64,000 nucleotides of DNA from Megalobrama amblycephala (lineage: Eukaryota; Chordata; Actinopteri; Cypriniformes; Xenocyprididae): assembly GCF_018812025.1 (NCBI RefSeq), contig NC_063054.1:11571008-11635007 (forward strand). Reading direction: 5' to 3'. The translations under genes and the position numbers were made by a program. The notes beneath the pieces were generated by a model. The model was not told where the DNA came from. It made no database searches and saw only the letters and a program-made list of their open reading frames with translations. Numbering within the stretch: the stretch's first letter is position 1; every line of letters begins with the position of its first letter. Shown here one piece after another: positions 48,061-60,516 of this stretch.

Positions 48061-48399
48061 GAAAGCTGTTGGTACGCTGGAATCACTCCTGGTACTGTGA
48101 AAAGCAAAATGTAATTTTCTGCACTAACAGTCAGACATGGAATGTTAAACTAGTTATAGTCAGGTAAAAAACACATAGCAGCATTATGTCACTGTTTGTT
48201 TCTTTGGAAGTCTTTGGAAAAGTTCAGCCGTTCATGACAGGCTATAATTTGCCTGGCCAAGAACTGGTCAAAAATGAGCTTGGGCTCCAGAACGCAGACC
48301 ATTCTGGTCGGAAAAATGTATTAAAGAACCTCAGAGTGTCTGCATACAGCTCTGGCTATAGTCAATGTGAATGTGCACCAGTCAATTTAGAAAGAGAAA

Positions 48400-48858
48400 C
48401 ATAAATCTGAAATTATGAAATGAATTAATTTTCAGCTGTAAAGCAGCTCTATAGAAGATATAATTATTCATTCAGTTCAATAACAATGTCGATTTAGCAA
48501 AGTTAGTGTCATTATTTAGCTCAGCTCAGTTCAAATTAATTGTCATCTGATAGTGTCAGTGCAGTTAAATCAATAATATTACTAAAGATTAATTTTCTTT
48601 TGAAAGCCCATCTGAACAAGCCAAAGGCGACATTGGCAAGGAACCCAAACTCCATCAGGTGACAGCTGTGGACGAAAAACATCCTTGAAAGAAACCAGGC
48701 TCAGTCAGACTGGGCCAGTTCTCCTCTGGCCTAAAAGAATGACCACAGTATGATTTATGATTCCAATAGCCCTATATAAATATATAAACATGGGTTTCCA
48801 TCTCTAGTTATTGAGAACGTGCTTTCAAACTTAATTACTAACTTTTATTAGTATTTCA
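48400..48858 (+). repeat. Dispersed fish repeat tail
   Basis: 'ttggcaaggaacccaaactc' and 'gaaaccaggctcagtcagac' then 'tgggccagttctcctctggcc' are words of a very common dispersed fish repeat. Related in layout to 2669-2910. Confidence 0.45.
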
Positions 48859-49035
48859 GGTAATACTTTAGAATACTCTTCCATCATTAACGAATAACTA
48901 CACAGGAACAAATGAGTAACTATTAACATTCTAGTAACTACCATTGACTAACAAGAAACTTATTAACAAATTAATACGTAATAGCGCTCAGTTGAATGTG
49001 GTAGTTCACTGTTAGCTAATCAATAACGACTAACG

Positions 49036-49440
49036 TCTCAGGTTACTTGACTGAAACTCTGTTCCCTGAAAAAAGCTGGAACAATATTCTGGGCTTGATT
49101 CAGTGCTATGGGAACGTCTTTAGAGGTGACCAGCTGTGAATATGTGTGAAACATGTCAATGGAATTGACCTAGAACTTTTATAGCCTCTGGCAGAGACAT
49201 CATCAGCATGTGCTTGCATCAGAGGCTATAATTAGATGTGCCACAGATGCATCATCAGGTATATTTTGTCTGAAGAGCAGTCCTGGGACATCCTCATTGC
49301 GGCAATAAAGCTCAGCATCTTGTTCTCGCTTTTTCAGGGAACAGGGTTACAGTCAAGTAACCCAAGAACGTTCCCTTTCAAAAGCTACACTTAATGCTGC
49401 GCTTGATTCAGTGCTATGGGAAGGAGAAATACCCATGCCG
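49036..49440. repeat. DIRS-type end unit with inverted repeats
   Basis: 'ggttacttgactgaaactct' + 'gttccctgaaaaa' (49040-49072) recurs in inverse at 49335-49365. 'cttgattcagtgctatggga' occurs directly at about 49094 and 49406. Same layout as the units at 24929 and 27227. On the minus strand this is the 3' end of the DIRS copy to its right. Confidence 0.65.
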
Positions 49441-49631
49441 CTGCACTGTGGGTGTCTGGATACCTCACGGTTGTGTAGTGTGTGCTCACAAGAATGTTAA
49501 AAGGTCTCAGACATGAGCTTGTGATGTTGACTCAAGAGCCCAGAGTGGAATGAACATCAAACAGTAAAATTTTATGAATGTGTGTGGAGAGGACCAGCCT
49601 GCTGCATCACAAACATGCTTGTTCGCACAAG

Positions 49632-50574
49632 TTAACTCCCTGAGGTCTGAAAACGCGCCGGCGCGTTTTGCAGGATTTTTTTCACATTGCAGCAAAACAG
49701 ACTTAAAATACTCCGTCATTTTTTGTCATAGAGACATAAGTAATATATCAATTGAAACTATAGAATGTCTTCAGTATCACAGTATCCCGCACTCATAGTG
49801 ATGACAATAAATATTACTTCTCAATATAGAAAATTGACATAAATATATAAGAATCCATCAATATTTCTCCAAATGTGCATGCTTTTAAGCTAAAAGCCTA
49901 TATGAAATGCCATAGAGGTAACATAATTGTTCAGACACTTTGCATCACAGAAATATATTATATTTTAAAGAATATAATAGAATACCATTATTTTAAATTG
50001 TAATAATATTTCACAGTATTGCTGTTTATGATGAGCTGAGACATTATTACAGAGGGTTTTTTTCACAGCCTACCTGACTGAAAGGCCTCATTAATATGCA
50101 AGTCATTTCAGGTCATTATTATGTGATTCTTTTGTCTTCTCAGGTGTAAATGGCTATTATTTATGCAGATTCACACCTCCACGCATACAGTGTTTCTTGA
50201 CAAAAAGTGTCTTACAAAAACTAAATCAATATATTGTTTTATATGAAGGAGTAGGCAGCATAATTTTTACATAATTCTGAAGCAAAAACTCTAGTCTACA
50301 ACCTCTTGTGAACACAGATTTAATATACTTTTTTTGGCCTTATTTCAGTGACTTTTTTGTTTTTTCAATAACCACGCATAAACATTATTCCTTCAAAAAT
50401 ACAAACATGTACGTACATGTTCCTCACATATTATTGTAGCCTAGTTTGTGCTGAATACAGTGTAATGACACTTTTGTCATTTATATGTTTATGAACAACT
50501 GAAAAAAGCACAAATGTCAGGGCATGTCAAAACTTCTCCAAGCCCCAAATCAGCCTCAGACTCCAGAGGGTTAA
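49632..50574. mobile_element. piggyBac-like TTAA-bounded element, short copy
   Basis: TTAA at 49632 and 50571-50574. Ends CTCCCTGAGGTCTGAAAACG and the inverse of CAGACTCCAGAGGG match those of 9625-16464. 943 bp, no transposase. A GC-rich palindromic 'aaaacgcgccggcgcgtttt' lies near the left end. Confidence 0.85.
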
Positions 50575-50796
50575 AAAGCTTGCAGGATGATGTTTTCCCC
50601 ACTTTTCATCAGTCATTTTAGTGGCTGTTTTAAATCATATTTGACTTTCTCCATAGCGTTTTACTATGTTCTCAAAAGAATCTAAATGGGTCGCACATTT
50701 TATCATCAGCGTCACATAGAATGGGCTTGTGCAAATCTTATCACACTGTAGGAGTGCACTGGTGAACACACCCCAAAAGTGCGTGGGCACTTAGAA

Positions 50797-51620
50797 TCAT
50801 CCTGACTTCCCCCCCTTAGCGGCGCCCCTGCTGATGCTTACTGGCAAAGTTTGACTACACACCTCATAGGCAAGGGCAATAGCATCCCTCACCCAGTGTG
50901 ACATTGTCTGTTTTGTGGCAGCCGCCCCCATGACAAACAGATAGTTGCTCTGATGTATGCCACTGGCTAGTGTGGTGGATATAGGTCTGGAGAGCAAGGA
51001 CTGGACACAGTCTGAGAAGTCTCTCCTGATCCAGCATTGTGAACGGTGGAGGGCAGAAGGCTTCAAGAGTGAGGTGATAGCCATTAGAAAAAAACAATTT
51101 TAGAGTTAGAAGCTTGTCAGTAGCTGACTCTAACAGTTCAAAGGGGGTCTCAACCAGACCCTCCTGGACTATAGCTAAGTCCCATGAAGGAATGTTGGTT
51201 CTAACGTGAGGCCTCCATCATCTGGCCCTTATGACTAAAGCGTGAGACACAGAGTGAAGTAGAGGGGAGAGTGCACTGTCTGTTGGGAGGAAAAGCAGTC
51301 TCTCGCTGTTTCATACAAACCAGATTTGTTTCACTACCTCGGGTGGTGTTTCTACTCCCTTGTCTGTCTGGGCTGTAGATCTGCTCCCACATTGAGATAT
51401 CTGGGGATATAAATCGCCCTGAGGGACATGAACTTGTCCTGAGTCCAAAGCAGAACGCGCTGCACTAGCCTATTCAGATGGCGCAGATGCAGTCCACCCG
51501 GGTGATTAGAGGCTACCGCAGTGATATCCACCCACACTAGGACATGGTAACCCCCTGACTGGTGGAGGAAGTACTTCAGAGCCAGAAATACAGCCATCAA
51601 TTTGAGGCAATTGATGTGCC
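50797..51620 (-). pseudogene. DIRS RNase H and tyrosine-recombinase remnant
   Basis: Minus-strand order is RNase H block (51600-51352, MMAVFLALKYFLHQSGGYHV, RVLLWTQDKF), a linker, then a C-terminal tyrosine-recombinase-like block (51084-50797, HQSNYLFV, SHWVRDAIALAYE). Frames are broken. This is the only trace of the DIRS recombinase in the window. Confidence 0.6.
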
Positions 51621-52104
51621 GATGACCTCACCATATCCCTTAGGCCGGACAGCACCTAATACCACTCCCCAGCCAATATGGGAAGTGTCTGTTGTTAGCA
51701 TCTTGCAACGTCAATGCACCTAGAGTGGGTCACAAGGTGAAGAACTAGGGTCTGAGCCACATAGAAAGGGAACAAAGCCACAACGCGTAACCCTTACCAT
51801 AAACATGGATTTTTAGAAAGGCATGTGCGTGTACCCTTGCCCTTATTTGCCTTGGGGGATTGTTTGGATGAAATCTCCCGGCTTTGAGCCACAACTAGGG
51901 GGAACAAGAAACTGTGTCCGAAGACTCACTGATTCAAACAATGTCACTGGCCGGCAACAGCCCGTGATGTGGCTACGTGTGTGACCGTGAGTACAAGAGG
52001 GCACCTCTAGTACACATCAACTTCGTCTGAAGGAGACATAACCAGTTATGCTTGAAACATGGCAGCAAGATGCAGTGTCTCGTTTTTCTTCTCAGGGAAC
52101 CATG
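51621..52104. other. DIRS-derived non-coding sequence
   Basis: The part 51900-51990 is the inverse of 59555-59630 (cgggctgt.gccg block). The right edge 'gtctcgtttttcttctcagg' + 'gaaccatg' is a DIRS end that chromovirus C split. Confidence 0.5.
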
Positions 52105-52567
52105 TGTCACAGACACGTCAGGTTCCAACCTCCACCAATCACAGCGCACGCCATCCCCAGAGTACTGATCACCGCCACCTGCACCTCATTACTTCACTCA
52201 TCAACAGCACTATAAAGCACACACGCACACAGCACTCCATGTCCGGTCTCGTTCGCATAAACCCCATGTTATGCTTTCCTCAAGGACTCCTCTTCGTATA
52301 CTCACCTGTCTCCAGCGTGTCTCCTTCCTTCTGTGTGCCTCGTCTGCTGTGTGGGTGTGTTCCAGTCAGCTCCTCTGTTCTCCAGCGATCTCTAAGCTCC
52401 AGCGTACATCTACCTGCAAAAGAAAGGACAGTAACTATTCCTCATACTACCTGCTCAAACCTCTCTACAACCAGTTCACTCACCTGTGTGTGTTCACCTG
52501 CTCTACTGTGGTCAAATAAACATCCATTACCTGTTACATCTGTGTCTGTCTCCTGTATACCGTAACA
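52105..52567 (+). repeat. 5' LTR of chromovirus C
   Basis: TGTCACAGAC...CCGTAACA. Holds TATAAAG at 52211-52217, the predicted RNA start near 52241 and AATAAA at about 52516. Confidence 0.92.
52211..52249 (+). promoter_or_regulatory. Promoter and predicted RNA 5' end of C
   Basis: TATAAAG at 52211. GTCCGGTCT at 52241-52249, 30 nt downstream, pairs with the primer site at 52570-52578. Confidence 0.65.
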
Positions 52568-52569
52568 GA

Positions 52570-52578
52570 AGACCGGAC
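52570..52578 (+). promoter_or_regulatory. Self-priming site of C
   Basis: AGACCGGAC, two nt after the LTR, is the exact complement of 52241-52249. Confidence 0.72.
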
Positions 52579-52596
52579 CAACACCGCAGACCCAGT

Positions 52597-55500
52597 ATGA
52601 GCCAGCCGGATCCCTTCCAGGAACTCGTGGATGCGCTTCGGCGCACATTATCCATCCATCCTCCACCGCCATCTCCAGTTACTGTCCCTTCACCTGCACC
52701 AGCGAACACCACCGACAATGTCAACAGTCCTCCTTCACTGCCGCCGTACGCCAGTCCCATGGCTAAACCGGCGCCCTTCTCAGGATCGGCGGAGGATTGC
52801 AGCGGATTTCTGCTGCAATGCACACTGGTCCTGGAGATGCAGCCGCACCTGTACCCGAGTGACACATCCAAGATAGCGTTCATTATTTCTCAGCTCAGCG
52901 GCAAAGCATTAAAATGGGCCGACTCCATCTGGTCCCAGCGGGGCGCTGTAACCCAATCCTACTCGGCGTTTATTTCCCACTTCTGGGAAGTGTTCGGGAA
53001 ACCGATCACGGACTCTTCAGCTGGTGAGAAACTTTATAATTTGAAACAAGGATCACTGTCTATTTACGATTATGCTTTGCAATTCAGAACGCTTGCAGCA
53101 CTCAGCGGATGGAATGAACAAGCCCTGATAACAACTTATCGTCAAGGATTGGAACCTCTGGTGCGGATGCATCTCGCTGCATGCGAGGACTCCATCGGCC
53201 TTGAAAAGTTCATCCAGCTCTCCATTCGCTGCGCCACTCGCATGCAAGCGTGCATCCAAGAGCACCAGGACCAGTCCCTCTCCAACGTGCTCCTCTGCCG
53301 ATCCGAACCCGTCAGCACCCCAGAACCAGCTCAAGTACCAATGGATGTGGAAAACTCTCGTCTATCATCTGAAGAACATCGCCGCCGGCTGACCCTTCGT
53401 CTCTGTCTCTACTGTGGTGAACCTGGGCATGTGATTGCTGCATGCCCCACACGACCGCCGCGACCCCTGGTGAGTGCTATTATTCCTGCTACTCATAAGA
53501 TGAAACCACTCACTACTGTCGTCAATCTTACTGCCGCTACTGTCTCCCTTTCAGTGGTCGCGCTCATCGACTCGGGGTCAGCCGGCAACTTCGTCTCCGG
53601 AGCCATCTGTCGCCAACTACGTCTCAAGACCACTCCGTCTCCTACCATCTACACGCTCAACTCACTAACCGGCAGACCCCTGAGCCGTAAGCGCGTCCGC
53701 ACCGTGGCTGGACCAGTAACACTTCAAGTTGGTTTACTACACCGAGAAGAGGCTCATATGCTGGTTCTGGAGGACTCCACCGCTGAGGTGGTTCTGGGGC
53801 GCCCCTGGTTAGAGCAGCATAACCCGATCATCTCCTGGAAAACGGGCGAAATCCTGAAGTGGGGCGTCACATGCTTCTCTCGCTGTCTGGCTGAACTTCC
53901 TGTTCCACCATCTCGTTCGCCTGACCTCTCTCTCTGCGCCACGTCCATTGAAAGTCCAGTCGAACAACGCTCCGTCGACATTCCCAAGTGTTACGCCCCC
54001 TTCAGCGATGTCTTCTGCCCGCAACGGGCTTCCAAGCTGCCTCCACACCGGCCATGGGACTGTGCCATCGACCTGCTTCCGGGTGAACCAGTGCCAAAGG
54101 GTAAGATATACCCTCTTTCCATCCCGGAGGAGAAGGCCATGGAGGATTACATCAAGGAAGCCCTCGCCCAAGGTTACATCAGGCCGTCTACTTCCCCTGC
54201 TGCTTCCAGTTTCTTCTTCGTGGCTAAAAAGGACGGAGGCTTGCGGCCATGCATTGATTATCGCTCCCTCAACAAAATAACTGTCAAGTTCCGGTATCCC
54301 CTTCCTCTCGTCCCAGCAGCCCTGGAACATCTCCGTGGTGCCACTGTGTTTACGAAGCTGGACCTCCGCAGCGCATACAACCTCATCCGGATACGTGAGG
54401 GGGACGAGTGGAAGACCGTCTTCATCACCCCTACTGGCCACTACGAGTACCTGGTTATGCCGTATGGACTGGTCAACGCCCCCTCCGTATTCCAGGATTT
54501 CATTCATGAGGTGCTCCGGGAGTTTCTCCACCGCTTTGTCCTAGTCTACATCGACGACATTCTCATATACTCCCGGAGCCAGGCCGAACATCGCCAACAC
54601 GTTGCGGAGGTCCTCACCCGTCTTCGTCAGTACAACCTGTTCCTCAAGGCAGAGAAATGCTCATTCCACCAACCTTCCGTCTCGTTCCTGGGTTACAACA
54701 TAGACCACAGTGGCATCCGGATGGACGAGAGGAAGGTGGAATCCATTACCAACTGGCCAGAACCCACCACCATAAAAGAACTCTAGCGCTTCCTCGGATT
54801 CTCCAATTTCTACAGACGTTTCATCAAAGGTTACAGTTCCATCGCCCATCCACTCACCAGCCTGCTCCGCCATCAGCCCAAGTCTCTGTCCTGGACCCCG
54901 GCAGCCACCAACGCCTTTAACCAACTCAAAGAAGCCTTCACCACCGCTCCCTTACTAGTACATCCAGACCCAGAGAAGCAATTCGTCGTCGAAGTGGACG
55001 CCTCAACAAATGGAGTGGGAGCGGTGTTGTCGCAGCAGCAGGGGACGCCAAGTAGACTCCATCCATGCGCCTTCTTCTCCCGCAAGCTCAGCCCGGCGGA
55101 AGTCAACTACTCCATCGGTGACAGGGAACTTCTGGCTGTAAAGCTTGCCTTGGAAGAGGGGAGGCATTGGCTGGAGGGAGCCAAGCACGCGTTCCTGGTA
55201 CTGACCGACCATAAAAACCTTGAATATCTTCGATCAGCAAAGAGACTGAACCCTAGACAAGCCCGTTGGGCGATGTTTTTCTCCCGCTTCAATTACACCA
55301 TCTCCTACCGCCCAGGCACCAAAAATGTAAAGGCAGACGCTCTCTCCCGTCTCAATGCTCCTGACAAACAGACCGAGGAATCTGAACCCATCATCCCGAG
55401 CTCTCTCATCGTGAGTCCTATTACCTGGTCAGAAGAGACCATTCCCTCCTCCAATGCCTCCACGAATCCTCCGCCGGGCTGTCCACCTGGCTTGCTCTAC

Positions 55501-56738
55501 ATTCCACGGACACGACGCACTCCCACCATTCATTCATTCTTCACCATTCGTTGCTAAAAGAACGCTTCTGGTGGCCAGGGATGGCTTCGGATGTCAGAAG
55601 GTACGTGCAGGGCTGTAGGGAGTGTGCCATCTCCAAGTCTCCTCGTCATCTGCCAGCTGGGAAACTCCTTCCGCTGCCCATTCCAGATCGCCCATAGTCA
55701 CACCTAGGAGTGGATTTCATTACTGATCTCCCTGTCTCAGACGGAAATACCACCATCCTAGTTGTTGTGGACCGCTTCTCCAAATCATGCCGTCTGATCC
55801 CACTTCCAGGATTACCCACTGCCATGGAGACCGCCGAAATTCTCTTCAACCAAGTCTTCAGATACTTCGGAATACCAGAGGATATAGTCTCCGACCGAGG
55901 ACCCCAGTTCATATCCAGAGTATGGAAGTCGTTCTACTCCCTCCTAGGTGTGGCCGTCAGCCTGACTTCCGGATACCACCCGCAATCGAACGGGCAGACG
56001 GAAAGGAAGGTGCAGGAGATTGGCCGCTTCCTCCGTACCTTTTGTCATGACCACCAGGACTCTAGGAACCAGTTCCTGGGTTGGGCCGAGTACGCCCAAA
56101 ACTCTCTCCGACAGTCAACTACAGGACTCACACCGTTCCAGTGCGTACTCGGCTACCAACCCCCACTGTTCCCCTGGGATGCGGAACCCTCCAACGTTCC
56201 GGCAGTGGATTACTGGTTCCGAGAGAGCGAGAGGGTCTGGGACTCAGCACACCATCAACTGCAACGAGCCCTGCGCAGACGCAGGATGGTAGCCGACCTC
56301 CGACGTTCCAACACCCCTGTCTTCCAGCCTGGTCAGATGGTTTGGCTATCCACCCGAGACATCAGACTGCGTCTGCCCTGCAGAAAGCTGAGTCCCAGGT
56401 TCATTGGCCCATTCCCCATCGTCAAGCAGGTCAACCCAGTCACCTATCAACTCCGTCTTCCACAAGGGTATCGTATACACCCCACTTTCCACGTGTCACT
56501 TCTGAAAGCTCACCACCCTTCTGTTCTTCCCACAGGACCTGACGTGGCTCCCGCCGAACCCCCCCTGGAGGACGGAGCTGCATATGAGGTTCGTGAGATC
56601 TTGGACTCCCGGCGTCGTGGTGGTCAGCTGGAGTATCTAGTGGATTGGGAAGGATACGGCCCCGAGGAGCGCTCCTGGGTCCCAAGGAATGACATCTTAG
56701 ACCCCAGCTTACTCCAAACATTCCACGAGTCACCCTGA
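52597..56738 (+). pseudogene. Gag-Pol of chromovirus C, three lesions
   Basis: The start ATG at 52597 (MSQPDPFQELVDAL) lies outside the LTR, unlike in B. Gag has a zinc knuckle at residues 270-283 (CLYCGEPGHVIAAC). Protease has DSGS at about 325 and RT has YIDD at 651-654. A TAG at 54784-54786 replaces a codon just after KEL in the RT connection. RNase H is open ([13 protein letters not shown]). A frame change lies between about 55520 and 55560 in the integrase N-terminal zinc region. A second TAG lies at 55695-55697, just before the integrase core. The rest (55710-56738) is open, with DRGPQF, SNGQTER and a C-terminal chromodomain ([11 protein letters not shown]...YLVDWEGYG). Otherwise well preserved. 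Confidence 0.9.
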
Positions 56739-56808
56739 GAAACCGGCACCGCGGGGAAGAGGACGACCACCATGGCGTCGGGGTCCTCGGCCCTCTGGAG
56801 CGGGCCGT

Positions 56809-56822
56809 GGAGGGGGGGGTAC
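56809..56822 (+). promoter_or_regulatory. Polypurine tract of C
   Basis: GGAGGGGGGGGTAC directly before the 3' LTR. Confidence 0.7.
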
Positions 56823-57285
56823 TGTCACAGACACGTCAGGTTCCAACCTCCACCAATCACAGCGCACGCCATCCCCAGAGTACTGATCACCGCCACCTGC
56901 ACCTCATTACTTCACTCATCAACAGCACTATAAAGCACACACGCACACAGCACTCCATGTCCGGTCTCGTTCGCATATACCCCATGTTATGCTTACCTCA
57001 AGGACTCCTCTTCGTATACTCACCTGTCTCCAGCGTGTCTCCTTCCTTCTGTGTGCCTCGTCTGCTGTGTGGGTGTGTTCCAGTCAGCTCCTCTGTTCTT
57101 CAGCGATCTCCAAGCTCCAGCGTACATCTACCTGCAAAAGAAAGGACAGTAACTATTCCTCATACTACCTGCTCAAACCTCTCTACAACCAGTTCACTCA
57201 CCTGTGTGTGTTCACCTGCTCTACTGTGGTCAAATAAACATCCATTACCTGTTACATCTGTGTCTGTCTCCTGTATACCGTAACA
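56823..57285 (+). repeat. 3' LTR of chromovirus C
   Basis: Same length as the 5' LTR with four visible substitutions and no indels. Confidence 0.92.
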
Positions 57286-57290
57286 CCATG

Positions 57291-57486
57291 GTTACATGCT
57301 TAACCTGAGATGTTCCTTTTTGAATGGGAACTCACACTGTGACCGAAGACACATTGGGAACGAATACCAACACCTCCATGCTGAGGGAATAAGTGCTAAG
57401 ATAAGCAAAAAGAAGGCTCAGCAAATTTAGATGTCGGAGACCAATCTCTCACTCAGGTCAAACACGGCGCTGTCAGTAACACTATT
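57291..57486. repeat. DIRS end fragment
   Basis: 57310-57365 ('tttgaatgggaactcacact', 'cgaagacacattgggaacg') is the inverse of 59636-59695, so the two face each other as DIRS-type ends. Confidence 0.6.
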
Positions 57487-57494
57487 CCCTAAGG

Positions 57495-58413
57495 CAGTGG
57501 TTCTCAACCTTGTTTCCCAGTGGGCTGCACTATGGTCCAAGTGCAAGTCTAACGGGCCGCATATCATTTACATATGACATCACCAATGAAAACCAATCAG
57601 ATTTAATGTTATGGTATTAGCAGATATTATTATTACTATACCTATACCACAGTGTGTTGAAATGGCCTTTTTATATCAAAGTGAAACTCTCTTGTTAAAT
57701 AAACTCATGTTACACAATCCCCTGATATACAGTATGTCACAGAAAATGAGAACATTGTATTCCACCAAATAAAAACTAACTTACTGACATTAGCATTACA
57801 GTGTTCAGATAATTAATAATGCTCAATGAACATAAACAAAATGTATACAAGCACTTTAAGTAACTATTTAATTCTGGTCCTAGATGTGTTTTCTCTTCAA
57901 CAGCATTGTAATAGTCACCAAACAATAACAGAATGTTATATAGGCCACCAACGCCTTGATAAGCAAATGTTACTCAACTCACTTTACAAACAGTATTGAG
58001 CGCATTGTAATTAATCTTTGACGATATCAAGCATTCTGTCACGTCACAATCCCTCGCGCAGCATCCGCCAGCAGCCGCAGTTATTTTTGTATAAGTACAT
58101 CAGACAAACACTTCGAATTCACATTTTTTTTGACATTGTACATTTTGCAAATGCCTATATTTTACTACAGAGCAAACAAAGCCTGCCCATCTCGCTCATT
58201 GACATCAAACTGATTCTTCCATTCTCATTACCTTCGCTGCTGATGCTACTCTTCTTGTTTGCAATGTGTTCTTTCATTGGTGTATTCCTCATTTTGTTTT
58301 TTTCTTCTCTAATAACAAATTTGCCCATTTTGATCCCTAAATTTACAAAAATAATGGCTACTATTGGAATTCTACCAAAGCGCGCGCTTTGAGCGCCATA
58401 ACTTGGGCCCATG
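57495..58413. mobile_element. hAT-type non-autonomous element
   Basis: Starts CAGTGGTTCTCAACCTTG. Flanks CCCTAAGG (57487-57494) and CCCTAAGC (58414-58421) fit an 8-bp duplication with one mismatch. The right terminal repeat is weak. The hydrophobic 124-codon frame at 58018-58392 lies inside and looks like chance. Confidence 0.6.
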
Positions 58414-58421
58414 CCCTAAGC

Positions 58422-59697
58422 AAGGGGGAACCCTTACCGGGGAGAGCAAACAGTGCCTGCCCCACGGCAGAGCTCAAGGTCTGGTAATGCCAGTCCCTGA
58501 CAGGTATTACCTTTAAGGGAATACAGGCAAAGAGGAAGTATATTCCTTTGCCTTATCACTATCCTAGGGGGATCTGGTTCAGGACCCCAGGGGAGTCCTC
58601 AACCGAACGATCGAACCGACCGGGATGAGGCCAAACCACACTAAATGCTAAAAGACAGCTCCCCACAGTGGCCCACAGAGGGCCAACACACTTGGTTTAA
58701 CTGTCTAGCTGGAGCTAAGGTGAGCTGAGGCCTAACTTTTTCCTAGCTTTATAGCAAGAGGAGGCCCAGCATGCTCAATCTCAGCCACCAAACTGTACTA
58801 CTCAATTTAAAAGCTTATAATTCCTCAGAATTACACAAATTAATCAAATAGCAGTATCAGAGCTAGCAAAAGGAGATTAAACAATAAATATTTCTGTTAA
58901 ACTCCTGCATTGCTCCGTCTACAACCCCCACACTTGATCGCACCTAACTGCAATGGCGGACACGGGACTTGAGATGCAGAGAGTAGGAGCTTAACTCTCA
59001 TCCCTCAAGAGAGTAAGCCTGGGTGGAACAAAAACACAGTGAACGCATCACACAGCATGCATTTGTTCCCGTCGGGAGTGAATCACGCTAAATACAAATG
59101 CCAGTATCATACGAGAACAGCCATGAATGCATCGCTATATGTACCTTCAAGCCAAACGCGCTTGTGAAAACGCTAACTACTATCCCTCAGGAGAGAACAG
59201 AAAAGACCAAGCTCCTTATCTGTCTCTGTAAATAGTTATGCGAATGAATTGTTTGCAGCACATTCCAGCATCTTTGATGAGTCGAAAGCATTCCACCCAA
59301 ATGCATGTCCCACATCCATAGTAATAGGGACGACGCGAACAGAGCATTTATTGAGAAATCCTCACAATGCGCACATTCAGCTCCCTCGAGAACTAAACGC
59401 GCGTGCTCCTCACTCATGCACAAAGCAGACACTTCCTGCAAATGCTTGGCAGAGTGTTTGTCCATGATAATCGCATTCACACAGACACACGCATAAATAC
59501 GTCTCCTGAAGACAAAAAACGTGTACTACAGGTGCCGTCTTGTACTCACGGTTGCACATGTAGCCACGTCACGGGCTGTCGCCGACCGATTACGTTGTCA
59601 CATTTAAATCACATGCTTCAGACACCGTCACGCTGGAGACGTTCCCTAATGTGTCTTCGGATGCAGTGCAAGTTCCCATTCGAAAGGGAACTATTAT
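58422..59697 (-). pseudogene. DIRS gag 5' fragment and terminal repeat
   Basis: Minus frame 59480-59187 carries ALCMSEEHARLVLEGAECAHC, the DIRS gag N-terminal cysteine block also seen at 20428-20778. The right edge 59636-59697 (ttcccattcgaaagggaac) is a DIRS end. Most of the rest is non-coding. Probably belongs with the RNase H/recombinase relic at 50797-51620 or to a second copy. Confidence 0.55.
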
Positions 59698-60516
59698 ATA
59701 CAGGTTCATAATTAATGTGAATAATGCCTTATGTATAAATAATTCTAAAGACATCATGGTAACCCACTAGTAATGACAAGTGTTACCAAATCCTTCATAA
59801 GGAATTACTAATTATTTGGATCAGTATTCTAAAGTGAAGATCATGGTAACCCACTAGTAATGACTGCATGTTCCAGATTGTTAAGGTCCTTCTGCACTAA
59901 CGTCAGGGCCTCATCTGCATGTTCCAGGTTTTAGGACCCCTTTGGTGCTACAGGAGATCAGCATCCTACAGTGGTTAATGTTTAAGGCTGTTGAAATGGA
60001 TTCCAGCTCCTTTTCCCTCTGTACTGTTACCCAGCACAACCAGTGGAAAACATCATCGACATCGGACTGCTCACTCGACCACGTGGAACGTAAATATCAC
60101 TTTACTAAACTTCTTTCCAGAGATCTTGGCATTGTTGTATATTATCAGTATATATAGGATTTTCTAATTTACATTAGAGGTGATATAGCTGATGATAATT
60201 AATAACAAAAACTCTTTCATTTATTTGTTTGATGCATAATAAGGGGGAGTGGTAATCTGATGTACTCATAACCACACTTTAAGTGACATCTGATCCAAAA
60301 TCACAACGTCATCGGTGACGTGAGTACCAATCACTACATAATTAGCATCCCTGGGTGGGCAAAAGTAAAATCACTACATAATTGGTGTCCCTGGGTGGGC
60401 AAAAGTAAAATCACTTGAAGGAAACTCAGAAGTGAAAACCAGGAGACTTGGGTGTATCTTCAGCATGATTATTTATTGAGAATGTGCTGTAGGTCACTGC
60501 AGTCATCAAGTCTAAT
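59698..60516. other. Foldback-element body and unassigned sequence
   Basis: 59700-59880 has words of the GGTAACACTTTAGAATA foldback family ('catggtaacccactagtaat' twice, about 108 bp apart). A direct duplication of about 41 bp ('tccctgggtgggcaaaagta' twice) lies at about 60330-60412. No coding signal. Confidence 0.5.

Larger units (their letters stand above)
52105..57285 (+). mobile_element. Chromovirus C (Ty3/gypsy, Tf1/sushi-like), recent but disabled
   Basis: 463-bp LTRs at 52105-52567 and 56823-57285 differ at about four positions by eye (near 99%). The 5-bp duplication CCATG lies at 52100-52104 and 57286-57290. Self-complementary primer site and purine tract are present. Gag-Pol has two nonsense codons and one frameshift. 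The same domain order as B places both in one group, though the LTRs are unrelated in sequence. It inserted into a DIRS end at the palindrome CCATGG. Confidence 0.92.

Noticed and set aside
58018..58392. Hydrophobic 124-codon frame as a membrane protein
   Set aside because: It lies inside a non-autonomous hAT element, is AT-driven in composition, and matches no family I recognise.
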